NCBI RefSeq assembly: GCF_034006335.1
Contig: NZ_JAWDIQ010000002.1
DNA: 64,000 nt
Reading direction: 5' to 3' (one strand)
DNA from: Paracerasibacillus soli
Lineage (GTDB): Bacteria > Bacillota > Bacilli > Bacillales > Amphibacillaceae
Every line of letters starts with the position of its first letter. Position 1 is the first letter of the stretch. Below are positions 10,101 to 21,964 of the stretch, in pieces. Made by a program: the position numbers and the translations under genes. The notes below the pieces were generated by a model. That model was not told the DNA's origin, did no database searches, and saw only the letters and a program-made list of their open reading frames with translations.

Positions 10101-12743
10101 AGTAGTTAATCTTAATCCCATATTATAGAATTGTTCCACAATACGATTTGATTCCCACTGGTCTTGATACCATACATCTAAATATACGAAATCAAGTCCT
10201 GGTGCAGCTTCGTGTAATTCATCTAGTCTTTCCTGGCGTGTACCTGAGGCCAAATCTTTAATTTTGTCAATTACATATCCCTGGTCAATCCAACCCCATC
10301 CTTGCGAATCTGGACCATGAATAAAATCATCATTGAAAGCTTTAGCTTCAGGATAAGTTTCTTGAGCATTGATATGTACGCCAATCTCAGCACCATATTT
10401 ATGCCCTTCTTCAATTAATGTGTTCAAATCTTCCTTACCACCCATACGTTCACCTACATCACCATAATCCGGGTGCGCACTATCATGTCCCTCATTTCCA
10501 TATCCTTTTAATAAAACAGCCTGTCCCAATCCATCTGTAGCAAGTGCTACTTTTTTAATATTATCTAATGTTTTTAAAAATGGTTGCTGTACTTGCGAAC
10601 CAAAATTCATCGCAATACGAGTAGTGACAAGATTATTCACATTTTCGGAACCTTTAACATCATGCATAATATCACGATAAGCGATAGCCGCATCCTGCCA
10701 ATCTACCTTATTATCGTCATTCAAATCCTCAGCAATAGCAACTTTAATTACTGCTTCATTAGATGATGGTTTAGACATAAAGTCTCTATGATGAAACAGC
10801 ATATTTGAGCTAATTCCTAATGCTTTTGCACCATCTTCATTTTCATAACGATTCGCAACTAAGTTACCATAGCCATCCACTTCTGAACTGGACCAAACAC
10901 CCGCACTTAGTTCATTATTGGACACTAATGCGACATAGTGATTAGATGATGTGCCTACTTTTTCCATACTGGAATCCACCGTTACATCGATATCGCCAGG
11001 TTTTGTAACATCAGAGCTAAGGTTAGCTAACTTGGCTTTTGCATTTTTTTCATTCGCATTCACTGAAACAAGGTTCAAATTGGCTAACTCGAATGTTTCA
11101 ATGTTTGCATCTCCATTATTTTGAATATCTGTAAAGTGATAAACAACCTTATTATCATCTACTTTTAATGAAAGTGTAAATGTAGCATCTATATCTTCAA
11201 GTTCATTTTCAACAGTTAATGTGTATTTTGCTTCACTTTCGCTTACTTTTTCAAAGTTAACTTCTGGATAATAAAGCATGCCATTAACTTTTAATCCATA
11301 AACTGAAGTTTCTTGACCATTTAACACTTTGTCATTTACTTGATATTTAATAACACGTGGAAAAACTTCGTCAATTACTACTTCCATATAATCAGAGCTT
11401 AACGTCTCCTCTACAACTGGTGTAGTTGGTGGTTCGGGTTGCACATATTCTGATATTTTAACGTTAGAAAATGTAATATTCGCTGCTCCACGACTTTTCT
11501 CTATTCCTAAATATCCAGGTTGATCCACTCCTGCAAGTGTCCAGGATCCCATTTTTTCATCATCAATGTATAATGTTGCTACATCATCAATGAAAATAGC
11601 CCGTAAATGATATGTCTCACCTGCTTTTAATGGCGTACCTTTGGTCATAGCAGTCCAACTGTTTGAAGGACCAAATATTTCCCCAAAGTACTGATCATTT
11701 GTATCACCAGTTCCTACATAAGAATATGTGGATGGATCTTGTACACGATAAATAAAACCAAAACGGTTCAAGTCCTTATCTGGAGTAAAATCTACTTCAA
11801 AAACACCATCCCTTATTTTAGGTATATTATCATAGACGATTTTATTTTTTCCGTTAGAAGTAACACCAAAAGTAACGGAGCCATCGTCATGATATGTGAG
11901 TGTTCCATCTCCTTCAATAACTTTAAAGTCACCTTCTTTTAGGTCTGGATTCACAATTTCAACTGGATCTCTATCTTCCGGTTCCTCTGTGCCAGGATTA
12001 TCATTTTCGTCTCCATCTTCTGGTTCTTCAGTGCCAGGGTTTTCATCTCCATCTTCTGGTTCTTCAGATGACTCACCTAATTCAATTAGTACCTGAGAGT
12101 CTTCTTCTCCATATTTACCTAATCTCAAAGCCTCCGGCGCATCTAATAGACTTTCAACTGTCTCTTTTAAATTTACTGTACCGAATAAATCTTGACCATT
12201 TAATGTTGCATTTAATGTCGTACCATGGTATTCGATTTTAATCGTATACTCATTTCCAGGCTCAGGTTTTGATACGCTAGGTCTATTTTGTAACCATTCC
12301 CCGTCACCATCAACTTTATATTCGTAGAACCAACCACCCTTGTCATAGCCTACAAAGATAAAGTTATCTGAATCCTTATAATGGGGAGTAAAGCCTAATC
12401 TAGTTGTAGCACCTTCTGTTTCTGGGATAAAGGTATATTCCATTACACCCGATTCTTTACCTTCAGCACCCTCTTCACGAAATAACGCTGGATTTTCACC
12501 ATTATCATTACCTTTTCCAGTTCCGAGTCTGGCATAGTTTTTTCCATTGATCTCTAAGACTTCATTTACCTCATTTTCTCCCGTAGAAACCGTAATCCAA
12601 GGATTAGTATTTTCTTCTGCATAGGCAGTTAAATAAGAAAAACTAGTTAAGTAATATGGTATTACTAACATAAAAGCTAGAAACACTTTAAATAACTTAC
12701 TAAAATAATTCGTTTTCAATTTGTAACTTCCTCCTTTAAGCAT
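7186..12743 (-). pseudogene. GH101 endo-alpha-N-acetylgalactosaminidase, cell-wall anchored (copy A), frameshifts in C-terminal part
   Basis: Secreted surface enzyme expected to release Gal-beta-1,3-GalNAc from Ser/Thr-linked core-1 glycans. The 1,213-residue frame 9102-12743 is intact. It has a signal peptide (membrane core VFLAFMLVIPYYL), two concanavalin-like domains separated by an acidic linker with EEPEDGDENPGTEE repeats (about residues 225-260), then the GH101 core. The likely nucleophile Asp is in FVYLDVWYQDQW and the acid/base Glu in LRLTTEFGTAMPNH. Galactose-binding-like domains follow, then four FIVAR-like repeats of about 78 residues and the anchor LPKTA (7285-7299), a hydrophobic helix and RRRKQNI. 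Frame breaks lie near 9,120, 8,520, 8,060, 7,605 and 7,445. A cre box lies upstream. A paralogue is immediately upstream (13174-18168). Confidence 0.88.
7380..8300 (-). repeat. four FIVAR-like repeats in GH101 copy A
   Basis: Four units of about 231-234 bp, each encoding a helical module recognisable by LSELEKLIETAKAISNEDG, DSFAALQEAIKVAESALE and AAIAALQSAIDGLEE. FIVAR-like modules act as spacers or sugar-binding stalks in many Gram-positive surface proteins. Two of the inter-unit linkers (about 7,605 and 8,060) carry frameshifts. Confidence 0.85.
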
Positions 12744-12789
12744 ATAAACTTTTCACATAACACCACTCTTTTTTCTAAAACTACCTGGT

Positions 12790-12803
12790 GTAAGCGCTTT
12801 CTA
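12790..12803. promoter_or_regulatory. cre-like box upstream of GH101 copy A
   Basis: TGTAAGCGCTTTCT (minus strand AGAAAGCGCTTACA) matches the CcpA operator pattern and lies about 50 bp upstream of the GH101 start. The rest of 12804-12960 is AT-rich with no gene. Confidence 0.6.
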
Positions 12804-12968
12804 TTTTGTGATTAAATTTAGCAGATACGAATCCTCCTTATCTATGTTCTATACTAATTTAGTAACTACAATAAATCAGTATACTTTAACTCTACTAACA
12901 CCATATTTTCAAAACAATATAAATATTGTCTAATATTTTAGTATTATTGGTTTTTAGTGAAACATGGG

Positions 12969-13408
12969 TGAAACATGGGACGGTTCTCGTGTTTCATCTG
13001 GCGGACGCCTGGGATTCCTTACATTCGCCACCAGAGATAAGAGTGACACTTCAATCAGTCCGGAACCTAAAGCTCGTTAACCGCAATATAAAAAACACCC
13101 CCAAAGTTAGATTTCAGGTCTAACTTCGGGGGTGCGTATCACGGATTTTACTGAATATTAGATTGTCGTTTCGTTATATGTTCTGTTTCCCTCTTCTATT
13201 AGAAACTACAAACAGCACGAATGCTAAACTAATGAAAACAAATCCTAGTGCTAGCCAATTAAATATCGTTGTTGCTGTTTTTGGTAGTTCGTTATCACTA
13301 TCGGCGACTGCACCATCTTGATTTGTATCATCTTTATCTACATCTTCTGAGTTACCAGGTTCCGTAGGCTCCTCTCCTGACGATTCTTCCAATCCATCAA
13401 TTGCAGAC
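12969..13408. repeat. long direct repeat, copy 2 (partner at 6981-7420)
   Basis: Near-identical to 6981-7420. It begins with the palindromic repeat (12969-12996), preceded by a second partial TGAAACATGGG, but here no plus-strand gene ends at the TGA. That suggests the block was copied from the other site, where the TGA is the AraC-gene stop. Confidence 0.85.
13089..13134 (-). terminator. rho-independent terminator of second GH101 gene
   Basis: Same hairpin as at 7101-7146 with one loop change, followed on the minus strand by a T-run. It lies 40 bp past the stop of GH101 copy B. Confidence 0.85.
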
Positions 13409-16400
13409 TGTAACACGGCTATCGCGGCTGCCAGATCTTCCTCGGTTTCTATCTTTTCAAGTGCCGATTCTGCAACTTTAATCGCTTCTTGCAATGCAGC
13501 AAATGAGTCGGTCGTGTACTTACCGTCTTCATTGGAAATTCCCTTCGCTGTTTCGATTAGTTTTTCTAATTCTGATAAATCCAGCTCTGGTTTGTAGGTT
13601 CCTCTCCTGACGATTCTTCCAATCCATCAAGTGCAGACTGTAACGCGGCTATCGCGGCTGCCAGATCTTCCTCGGTTTCGATTGTTTCAAGGGCTGATTC
13701 TGCAACCTTAATCGCTTCTTGTAATGCGACAAATGAATCGGACGTATACTTACCATCTTCATTTGAAATCGCCTTTGCTGTTTCGATTAGTTTTTCCAAC
13801 TCGGATACATCTAGTTTGGTTCCGTAGGCTCCTCTCCTGACGATTCTTCCAATCCATCAATTGCAGACTGCAATGCGGCTATCGCGGCTGCCAGATCTTC
13901 CTCGGTTTCGATTGTTTCAAGGGCTGTTTCTGCAACCTTAATCGCTTCTTGTAATGCGGCAAATGAATCGGACGTATACTTACCATCTTCATTCGAAATC
14001 GCCTTCGCTGTTTCGATTAGTTTTTCTAATTCTGATAAATCCAGCTCTGGTTCTGTAGGCTCTTCTCCTGACGATTCTTCCAATCCATCAATTGCAGACT
14101 GCAACGCGGCTATCGCGGCTACTAAATCTTCCTCGGTTTCGATTGTTTCAAGGGCTGCCTTCGCTGTCTCTATTGCAGATTGTAATGCTGCAAAAGATTC
14201 AGTCGTGTATTTACCGTCTTCATTTGAGATAGCCTCTGCATCTTCTATTAACTCGGATAGATCAGCGATTACACGGATATTGTCAACGATTAATATCCCT
14301 GAAGATTCTTTCTTTTCATCATTAAAGTTTTTAATAACTGCTAAATACGCATCTTTTGCATCTTCTGTTGAAAATGTAAATTCAACTTGTTGGTCACCCT
14401 CTTTTAATGTTTGTGAGGCCAAGTCACGAACTTCACCATCTTCATTAACTCTTACTGCAATCGTATACATATCATCTGCAACGGCATTTGTATCCATTTT
14501 GACTGTGTATGTCTTATTTTGTTCTAATCTTAATGTTTGTGGTAATGTTCTTAGCCATTCACCTGGATTACCATTTTCATTTGACTTCAATGAAAAATTA
14601 CCATCTATTACAAAAGTTTTAACTTGATCTTTATCTGGATTTTTTTCTGCCAAATGAGTCCGGTTTGGGCCTGACCTAGAGTAAACAAATGGTCCCCAAC
14701 CTTCATCAACATTTTCAAAGTCTTCAAACAAGACGTAGCCAGTTGAATCCGTTTTGCTTGGATTTTCCCAAATACGAACATCATCTAGTAGTACTTTTGC
14801 ATCCCCCTCATCAACGTGCATGAATAAGGTTGCTGTATCTGATGTTGCATCAAAGTTAACCTTTACTCTTTGGAAATTTTGATTTAAATATTTATGTTGA
14901 CGCGAACCAAATTTTAATTCTGTGTTATCCAACCAATTCGTAACTTCAGCATCACCTTGTTTCACGCCAATCGTAACTTTTCTCTTTCCATCAATATGAG
15001 CCCATACAGATGCCGAATAAGTCTTTCCTGGGGTTAAGCCGGTAATAACTTGTGCTACCGTCGCATCATTTGAACCCGTAACTTCAAGCTGTCCATCTCC
15101 ATTGCTATCTCTTACCATTTGAATATGCTGCGTATCTTCATTCGTTGACGACTTTTTCCACTGTTCAAAGCTATTGCCTTCAAATCCTGGATCGTTCACC
15201 AAGCCGCCCTCTCCCCAGTTCATTTCTTCTTGTTCTTGTGGTTCTTCAGATAGAGCACGTAACCAGTTTTGGCATCTACATCTAATTCAACTTTCCCATT
15301 ATCAATTGATACTTCTTCAACAAACTCACGTCCAAGATCTGTTAGTTTGTAAAGCATCGCGGAAGAGGCATCCTTCCATGAATTCGGTACATCCCATGTT
15401 GTTTTACCACCATTAGGATTCCAGTGATACACTTTTTCTTCTGTAAGTGGATTCCAAGGTATAAACACAGTACTTTGACTGACATCTTCAGAATCAGACA
15501 TGATTGCAATTAATTTATCGTCTTTATACAGATGAATTTTGCCATCGTCTTCACGCTGAACATGGACATTCTGTTCCATTTCTATACGGTCATCTTCCCA
15601 CTTGACGATTGGAAAATACTGCATATATTTTGTCGGTAAATTGTGGACATAGAAAACTTCTTGTGTCTTATGAAAACTTTTATTCTCGGGGATATCTTGC
15701 CAGTATCCAACACCAGATTGCTGTAAACCCTTTAACATGGGATGACTCATGAAACCATCCATGACGTGGTTACGCATAAATCGAATAATCTTATTCTCAT
15801 TACCTTGATTTGGATAGCCTGGATCAGTACCCCAATGTGTCCACGCAACTTGCTCAAATAATGGGCCTGCAAATTCAGTACCTAACATCCATCCATTATT
15901 GTTTATATACTCCGCAAGCTTTTTCGCTTTATAATCAACACCACTATACACATCAACATAAACAAATGATAAATGATCACCTGTGTCATCTTTTAACATA
16001 TTTAATCGGCGTTCTAATTCGCCAGTTACAACATCTTTATATTGGTCCACGTAATAGGAAGCGTCCATCCATCCCCAACCATTTACGAGTGGTTGTGTCA
16101 GATTTTCCATTTTTGTTTCAAATGCATCTAACATATATTCCGTCGCATTTATGTGAACGCCACCAATAATATTACGCTTTTTCCCTTCACGTAATACATA
16201 ATTAAAATCTTCTTCTCCACCTTGTCTTATCCCAATGTGGCCACCATAGTCAGGATGTGAATCATCGTGTCCTTCCGCTTGATAGCCTTTGTACAATACA
16301 AGTTGTCCAAAATCATCCGTTAAATTAGCAATTTTCTTCGCATTATCAAATTGACGTAAGAACGGCATTCCAGCTTGCGAGCCGATGTTAAAGCTAATAT

Positions 16401-18168
16401 ACGAAATATGATCACGAACTAGTTCATGACGGTATGGTGCTAACAAATAACCATCAGCAACGGTCGTTTCCGCAATATTACGATAGGCAATCGCTGCATC
16501 TTGCCAATCCACGACACCATCGTCATTTTGATCATCAGTAAAGACGATTTTTGACCACGGTAATGGTTCAGGATCTAAAGCATTATTTTCATGATACGTC
16601 CATGAGCCATTCCACATTGCTGCTGTATTATTTCCAGTACCATCAGCATCAATATTGACACGAACTTTATCATTTCCATCTACAACATTATTTAAAATTG
16701 TCGCTGCATATGTATCCGTGTTCAAGAAGGCAAATGTACGCCCGCCACTGACTACCTCAGCTACATCATGCAAATCATGATATTCTTCAAATAATCCATG
16801 CCATGCACCTGTTGACCATGCTGCCGCCTCTTGTGCCACTTCGTTATCTTTTGAGTTTATGGAAACGAGGCCAAGGTTAGGAATATCTAGCGTTCTGACA
16901 AGCATATTATCGCTTAACTCTTTAATGTCCGTAACATTTATATCAACACCATTGGCAGTAGCTTTAATTTGTAATAATATTTCTGCCAACTCTGGCACCG
17001 TTAGTTGATATTCAGCTACATCGTCTGACAATTTACGAAAACTAACAGTCGGGACATAACGAGTATTATTTATTCTGATGGAATTCAGACCTTTTTGATA
17101 TCCGTCAATTGTATTACCATTCCACTCATAATGATCGATACGTGGAAATGAATCATCTACAACAACTTTTGTTTCATGATGCAAAATTTCAACTAAGTTT
17201 CCTGTTTCTTCTTCAGAATTGGAGTCTAAACTATAGTTCGTTATACTATCCAATTTGAATGTTTTATTATTAAACCAACTACGAATGCCTATTTTTCCCG
17301 CCTTATGTGGTACATTTGAGGCTGTAGTATTAATAATTTCTTCTCCATTAATAAATAATGTTAAATAAATTTCGTCATAAACGAGTTTCACATCATAATC
17401 TGTATCTTTTTTAAAAGTAACATCAGCTAATGCCGGAACATTTTGATTCGTTGGCTTCCCGTCCTCTTTATAATGAATCACCCAATTTCCCGCATCCTTT
17501 AATAGAGCTGCATAGTTACCTTTGTCCTGGTATCGGAAAATAAAACCAAATCTAGATGGATCATCTTCCGTAAACTGCATATTCATTTCCAACACACCAT
17601 TTTCAATCTTTGGTGCTTTTGCGTCATGTACTAATGTCTGACCAATTGTACTGACATTCGCATATCCATCTTCATATTTAACTTCCATATTACCTTCTTC
17701 CGCTTTCAATTCACCATTATTCCCATTTGTAAAATCAACATAGTATGGGTTTTCAGGTGTAAAATCTAATACTTCTAAACGATGATGCTTGTCTTCTTCT
17801 GTACCTTTAGTTTGTTTCTCTTCTACCTTAGCAGAATCTATTTTTTTAGTAGATTCTTGATTTGGGGTTTCTTTGTGATCCTTTGCTTCCGATTCATTTT
17901 TCGCTGCATGATCTTTAGCCTCAGAGTCTTTTACCTCTGATTTTTCTCCTTCTTCTACTTGCACATCAGCGTTTCCGGTATCGGAAGTGTCTAAGTTTTC
18001 CTCATGAAAATCGGCTTCCTCTTGGTGCCCCATTAACTCATTTACGTCAATTGAACCAGACTCTAATGATTCCTGCGCCATAACAGTTGGCATGTATCCT
18101 AGAAAGGGTTGCATAACCAATAGCAATGCCAAAAGAATACTCACATGTCTAAATCGCCTGCTTTTCAC
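13174..18168 (-). pseudogene. GH101 endo-alpha-N-acetylgalactosaminidase, cell-wall anchored (copy B), frameshifts in C-terminal part
   Basis: Second surface GH101 enzyme. The 982-residue frame 15220-18168 holds a signal peptide (HVSILLALLLVMQPFLGYMPTVMAQ), a charged Glu/Lys-rich segment to about residue 130, one concanavalin-like domain, and the GH101 core with FVYVDVYSGVDYK (nucleophile Asp) and WMLGTEFAGPLFEQ (acid/base Glu). After a frameshift near 15,222 come two galactose-binding-like domains (EGNSFEQWKKSS onward), four FIVAR-like repeats and LPKTA (13273-13287) with membrane helix and basic tail. Further breaks lie near 13,815, 13,590 and 13,495. Copies A and B are diverged in the catalytic half but almost identical at the 3' end. 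The difference in active-site surroundings may reflect different O-glycan preferences (inference). Confidence 0.87.
13360..14265 (-). repeat. four FIVAR-like repeats in GH101 copy B
   Basis: Four units of about 230 bp, homologous to those of copy A. The first (LIEDAEAISNEDG, TTESFAALQSAIETAKAALE) is the most divergent and the later ones resemble copy A closely. Linkers near 13,590 and 13,815 carry frameshifts at the same place as in copy A. Confidence 0.82.
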
Positions 18169-18271
18169 CTAACATCCTCCTCTTATCATTAAAATTCCAT
18201 GTAATCTTTTATATCACTCCTTCTCCCTCACATGTTTCAAACACTTATCATCCTCCTCATCTTACAATCCA

Positions 18272-18285
18272 TGAATGCGCTTTCA
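18272..18285. promoter_or_regulatory. cre-like box upstream of GH101 copy B
   Basis: TGAATGCGCTTTCA (minus strand TGAAAGCGCATTCA) is a very good CcpA-operator match about 105 bp upstream of the GH101 copy B start. Confidence 0.7.
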
Positions 18286-18397
18286 CAATACAGATATTGG
18301 TGATTTTTTTATGATGGTTGCTATAAATCATTATTTTCTAGTAACTCTTATTATTTAAATTTACCTGTCACGTTACTTTTCTAACTATGAATGCAAT

Positions 18398-18428
18398 AAA
18401 AAAAGCAAGGATTATCCTCGCTTTTTAA
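18398..18428 (-). terminator. terminator after tagatose-6-phosphate kinase gene
   Basis: The stem AAAAAGCGAGG/CCTTGCTTTTT with a five-base loop and flanking A/T runs lies 30 bp past the kinase stop. It separates the aga-type operon from GH101 copy B. Confidence 0.85.
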
Positions 18429-18458
18429 AATGCTCTGATTTAGTTTTAGGTTTAAGTT

Positions 18459-19389
18459 TTAAATAGTTTCAACAACAATTTGCTTCATACACCAATCGAG
18501 TTTTTCCGGATTAATGTAACCGGTCCGTTCTTCTAATGCATTTAGTACACCTGTTGCCATCGCCATTTTTATTAGTTCCTCATCACCCAATTGACGAGAA
18601 AGCCCTGCAGCAAACCCAGCAATTACGGAATCGCCTGATCCAACTGGATTAACCGCTTGCATCTTCGGTATATCCGCTCGAAAAAATTTATTATCTTTCT
18701 TAATCACCGCACCTTTAGAACCCAGAGTGATGACGACCCAAGGAATTCCTTCAAACAATGGATTTGTTTGTAATGCAGCAATAATTTCAGATTCAGTAAC
18801 GAGTGCCTTTCCTATCAATGCCGCTAGTTCCTCTTGATTCGGTTTAATTAAAAATGGTTTATCGGAAGATTCTAAAGCTGCTTCTAACGCTTTCCCGCTC
18901 GCATCAAGTAAAACTGGCGTGTCGTAAAGGCTAGCAATTTCCACCATCTTTTCGTAAAAATTATCTTTTAACCCTTTTGGTAAACTACCAGAAATGGTCA
19001 CGATGTCTGTTTCTTTCATGATAGATTCATAATGAAATAAAAACTGGCTAGCTTCATTCTCGGAAATCTTGGCCCACCTTCTAATATTTCTGTTTGTTTT
19101 CCATCATGAAGAATCGCGATACAATTTCTAGTTTCCCCAGTAATGTCAACAAACTGCTGACCTATTCCTATCCCGTTCAACTGCTCTTTAATAAACTTTC
19201 CCAGGCTCCCACCAATTAAGCCAGTAGCACTTACTTCTATTTCTAATTGTTTTAAAACACGGGCGACATTAATCCCTTTCCGCCCGCTGTTTTTGAAATA
19301 TGACTTACCCGATTCACTGTATCCAAATGTAATTGTTCAAGATTATAACCAATATCGACTGATGGATTCAACGTAACTGTTAATACCAT
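18459..19389 (-). pseudogene. lacC: tagatose-6-phosphate kinase / 1-phosphofructokinase family (LacC-like), two frameshifts
   Basis: PfkB-family kinase of about 310 residues that would phosphorylate tagatose-6-P to tagatose-1,6-bisphosphate. It starts at ATG 19389 with MVLTVTLNPSVDIGYNLEQL and TAGGKG. The C-terminal half has ISGSLPKGL and the anion-hole/catalytic NPVGSGDSVIAGFAAGL. One frame break near 19,283 is repaired by one extra G (GGKGINVARVLK), a second near 19,070 by one extra C (TEILEGGPKIS). It is the last gene of an operon running GntR regulator, agaS, aldolase, kinase. 1-Phosphofructokinase is the alternative name; the neighbours favour tagatose-6-P. Confidence 0.83.
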
Positions 19390-19887
19390 TAAAACATCAC
19401 CTCGTACGTAGTAGTTGGGATTTTAAACCGCTTGAGAAAGTTTCGGAAACGAGTAATTGAGTTGTTCAAGGTACGGGAAAATGAGTAAAATAGCATGAAT
19501 AAAGTGAGGCTCAGCTTTTTAGGGTGGGATTACTGCTCCCTCTAATTTTTAATGGAACGATTGTATGGTTGAATGAATCGGCTTTTCTAACGATTGACTG
19601 CTATCCCCACACATATCATGCTTTAAGTCCTTTCTAATTCTTAAAGTGGGGAGACCTACAGTTAGTCCCCCACGGATAGATTGCAATGAATAGTAAATGC
19701 TCTAACAAAACTTATAAGAACCTTGGAACGTACGCGCCCTATCGTGAACTGGTGCGAAGCACGTTTCCTATGACTTGCACTGACATGAGGCGCGAGAACT
19801 GCTCCTATGTTTCACGCCGGTACTGAAACACGAGAACCGTCCCTGTTTCTCCGCGCCGGCATGAAACGCGAGAACCGTCCCTGTGTT
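19390..19887. other. intergenic region with three palindromic-repeat copies
   Basis: No gene seen. The right end holds related palindromic copies at about 19791-19814, 19824-19849 and 19862-19890, the last overlapping the aldolase stop codon. The part 19,510-19,680 contains paired tracts (TAGGGTGGGATTACTGCTCC, CCCCACAC, GTGGGGAGAC, CCCCCACGG) that could be the end of a lost mobile element, but I cannot identify it. Confidence 0.55.
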
Positions 19888-20745
19888 TCACGCTTTGCCG
19901 TTGCTTTTGCATATAAGGATTTTTTCTTTTACTGTTTCTTTCATTTTTGCTTTTGCTGGGTTCATATATTTTCTTGGGTCGGTTTCTTCTGGATGTTCAA
20001 TTAAGTAGTCGCGTAATGTGTTGGAAAATGGTATTTTCAATTCTGTTGATACATTCACCTTTGCACATCCTAACTCGATACATTTGCGGACGTCTGCTTC
20101 GGAAATTCCTGATGCACCATGTAACACAATCGGTATATCTATGAGACTACTAATCTTCTTTAAACGTTCAAAGTCTAGATTTGGCTCCGTTTCATAGACA
20201 CCATGGCCTGTTCCAATTGCCACAGCTAGTGAATCGACATTTGTACGTTCAACAAATTCTACAACTGTATCAGGATCTGTATAAGCAGCATCTTTAGCTT
20301 CCACAATTAAATCATCTTCTTGACCAACAAGTTTGCCTAGCTCTGCTTCGACAGTAGCGCCAAATTTACGTGCTTCGTTAACTACTTGTTTCGTAATGTC
20401 GATATTTTCTTCAAATGTATGATGCGAACCATCGATCATCACTGACTTTGTTCCAAGTTGAAGTGATGCTTCAATCGATTCTAATGTTTCATGATGGTCC
20501 AGGTGAAGGGCAATCGGAATATCATTTTCCTTTGCTGCGATTTCTGCAATTGCTTGAATATAGGACCGACCTGCATAATTCATCGTTCCAGGAGTTGCTG
20601 CTAAAATAACGGGTGATTTTAATTCAACTGCAGCTTCTACGACAGTTTGGATTGTTTCCAAGTTATGAATATTAAATGCCGGTACTGCATATCCTTCTTT
20701 TCGAGCTTTGATCAACATTTCTTTTGTGTTTTGAATATATACCAT
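19888..20745 (-). CDS. class II tagatose-1,6-bisphosphate aldolase (GatY/KbaY type)
   Basis: Intact, 285 residues, cleaving tagatose-1,6-bisphosphate to glyceraldehyde-3-P and DHAP. ATG 20745 follows GGGAGG at seven bases; a longer frame to 20760 would use the site itself. Zinc and phosphate motifs of class II aldolases are present: IALHLDHHETLE, SVMIDGSHHTFEEN, VEAELGKLVGQEDD, GTGHGVYE, IVLHGASGIS and KVNVSTELK. Fructose-bisphosphate aldolase activity is possible, but the position between agaS and a LacC-like kinase supports the tagatose pathway. Its stop codon TGA is the first triplet of a palindromic repeat (19862-19890, minus strand). Confidence 0.88.
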   Translation of the reverse strand: MVYIQNTKEMLIKARKEGYAVPAFNIHNLETIQTVVEAAVELKSPVILAATPGTMNYAGRSYIQAIAEIAAKENDIPIALHLDHHETLESIEASLQLGTKSVMIDGSHHTFEENIDITKQVVNEARKFGATVEAELGKLVGQEDDLIVEAKDAAYTDPDTVVEFVERTNVDSLAVAIGTGHGVYETEPNLDFERLKKISSLIDIPIVLHGASGISEADVRKCIELGCAKVNVSTELKIPFSNTLRDYLIEHPEETDPRKYMNPAKAKMKETVKEKILICKSNGKA

Positions 20746-20793
20746 TTCGGTACCTCCCATATGTGATATATTGACCGCATTTTTTACATTTGC

Positions 20794-21964
20794 TTAATTC
20801 CAAGGATAAATGGTTACACCTTGCACGACACGATTGACCCTTCCTTCAGGGCTCGGATTATCTGGTGTTATTCCAAGTTCGATTGACTTTTTCAATGCAA
20901 GTACTTGAGCAAAAATGACATATAATAAAGCGAGTGAAAAATCATTATTTAAACCTGTATCTGTTTTATTTACATCTATTGTCCAATTAGCTAAATTCTT
21001 CAATTCCTCATCTTCTTTTTCATCAACAACGATTAACTTAGAAGGTGAGCCATCTGTAGCAAGCTCGCGAACAATATCTACATCATATTTTCGGGTATAT
21101 GCATCTTTTGACATAAACACAACGACTAATGTTTTTTCATTTAAAATTGTTTTAGGACCATGGCGGAAACCGAGCGATGATTCATGAACAGCCACAACTT
21201 TACCAATGTTAGTTCTAGCATCTTTAATGCAGCTTCATGGGCTAGCTGTCCTAATAATCCGGAACCTAAAAAGACAATTCGTTCAAAATTAAGACTCACA
21301 ATCTCATCTACTTGGTTTGCAACACGATCAACAAAGTTTTTTCCATTTGCAATAACATGTTCAATATCTTGCTGTAACACATCTTTTGCAGCAAATAATA
21401 AATAAGCCGAAATCATCATACTTGTGAAGCCGCTCGTCATCGCAAAGCCTTGATCGTGGGCCTGCTTGGTGTTAAAATCAACAGACTGTTTGCATCACCT
21501 TTTACGTTTTTTGCTAATTGACCATCCTTATTACAAGTCACAATCACTTGATAAAAATGTTCAATCATATTTTCACCTAGCGAAACAGCTGCCACACTTT
21601 CAGGACTATTCCCAGAACGCGCAAAAGAAACTAATATAGTTGGCGTCTTTTTATCTAAGTATTCTTCCGGATTTGAAACAATATCTGTTGTCGCAATCGA
21701 GTCAAATACGACTTGTTCTGGTCCGAGCTTTCTAAGTATCGGAGCTAATGTATCTCCTGCAAAAGCCGATGTACCAGCACCTGTAAAAATGACCCTTACT
21801 TGCTCGTGTTTTCCATAAATTGCTTCTAGAAATTGACGGTATGATTCCTTTTGTTTGGAAAATACCCCCACAACCTCTTTCCACACCGTTGGCTGCTGGT
21901 GTACCTCTTGCGTTGTATGAATCGCCTTCAAACGCTCCATTTGTTCTGAAGTTAAATTAAACAT
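20794..21964 (-). pseudogene. agaS: AgaS-type SIS-domain galactosamine-6-phosphate deaminase/isomerase, two frameshifts
   Basis: About 388 residues in three frames. It holds two SIS domains: FTGAGTSAFAGDTLAPIL and VSFARSGNSPESVAAV in the first, and FLGSGLLGQLAHEAALKMLELT plus SLGFRHGPKTILNEKTLVV in the second. AgaS converts GalN-6-P to tagatose-6-P and ammonia. Breaks lie near 21,465 (one extra A restores LTPKQAHDQGFAMTSGFTSM) and near 21,200. It starts the lower-pathway operon downstream of a strong palindromic operator and is followed 49 bp later by the tagatose aldolase. The deacetylase needed to make GalN-6-P from GalNAc-6-P is not in this window. Confidence 0.87.

Noticed and set aside
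19510..19690. Possible insertion-sequence remnant
   Set aside because: Paired G/C tracts are suggestive, but I could identify neither a transposase fragment nor recognisable ends.
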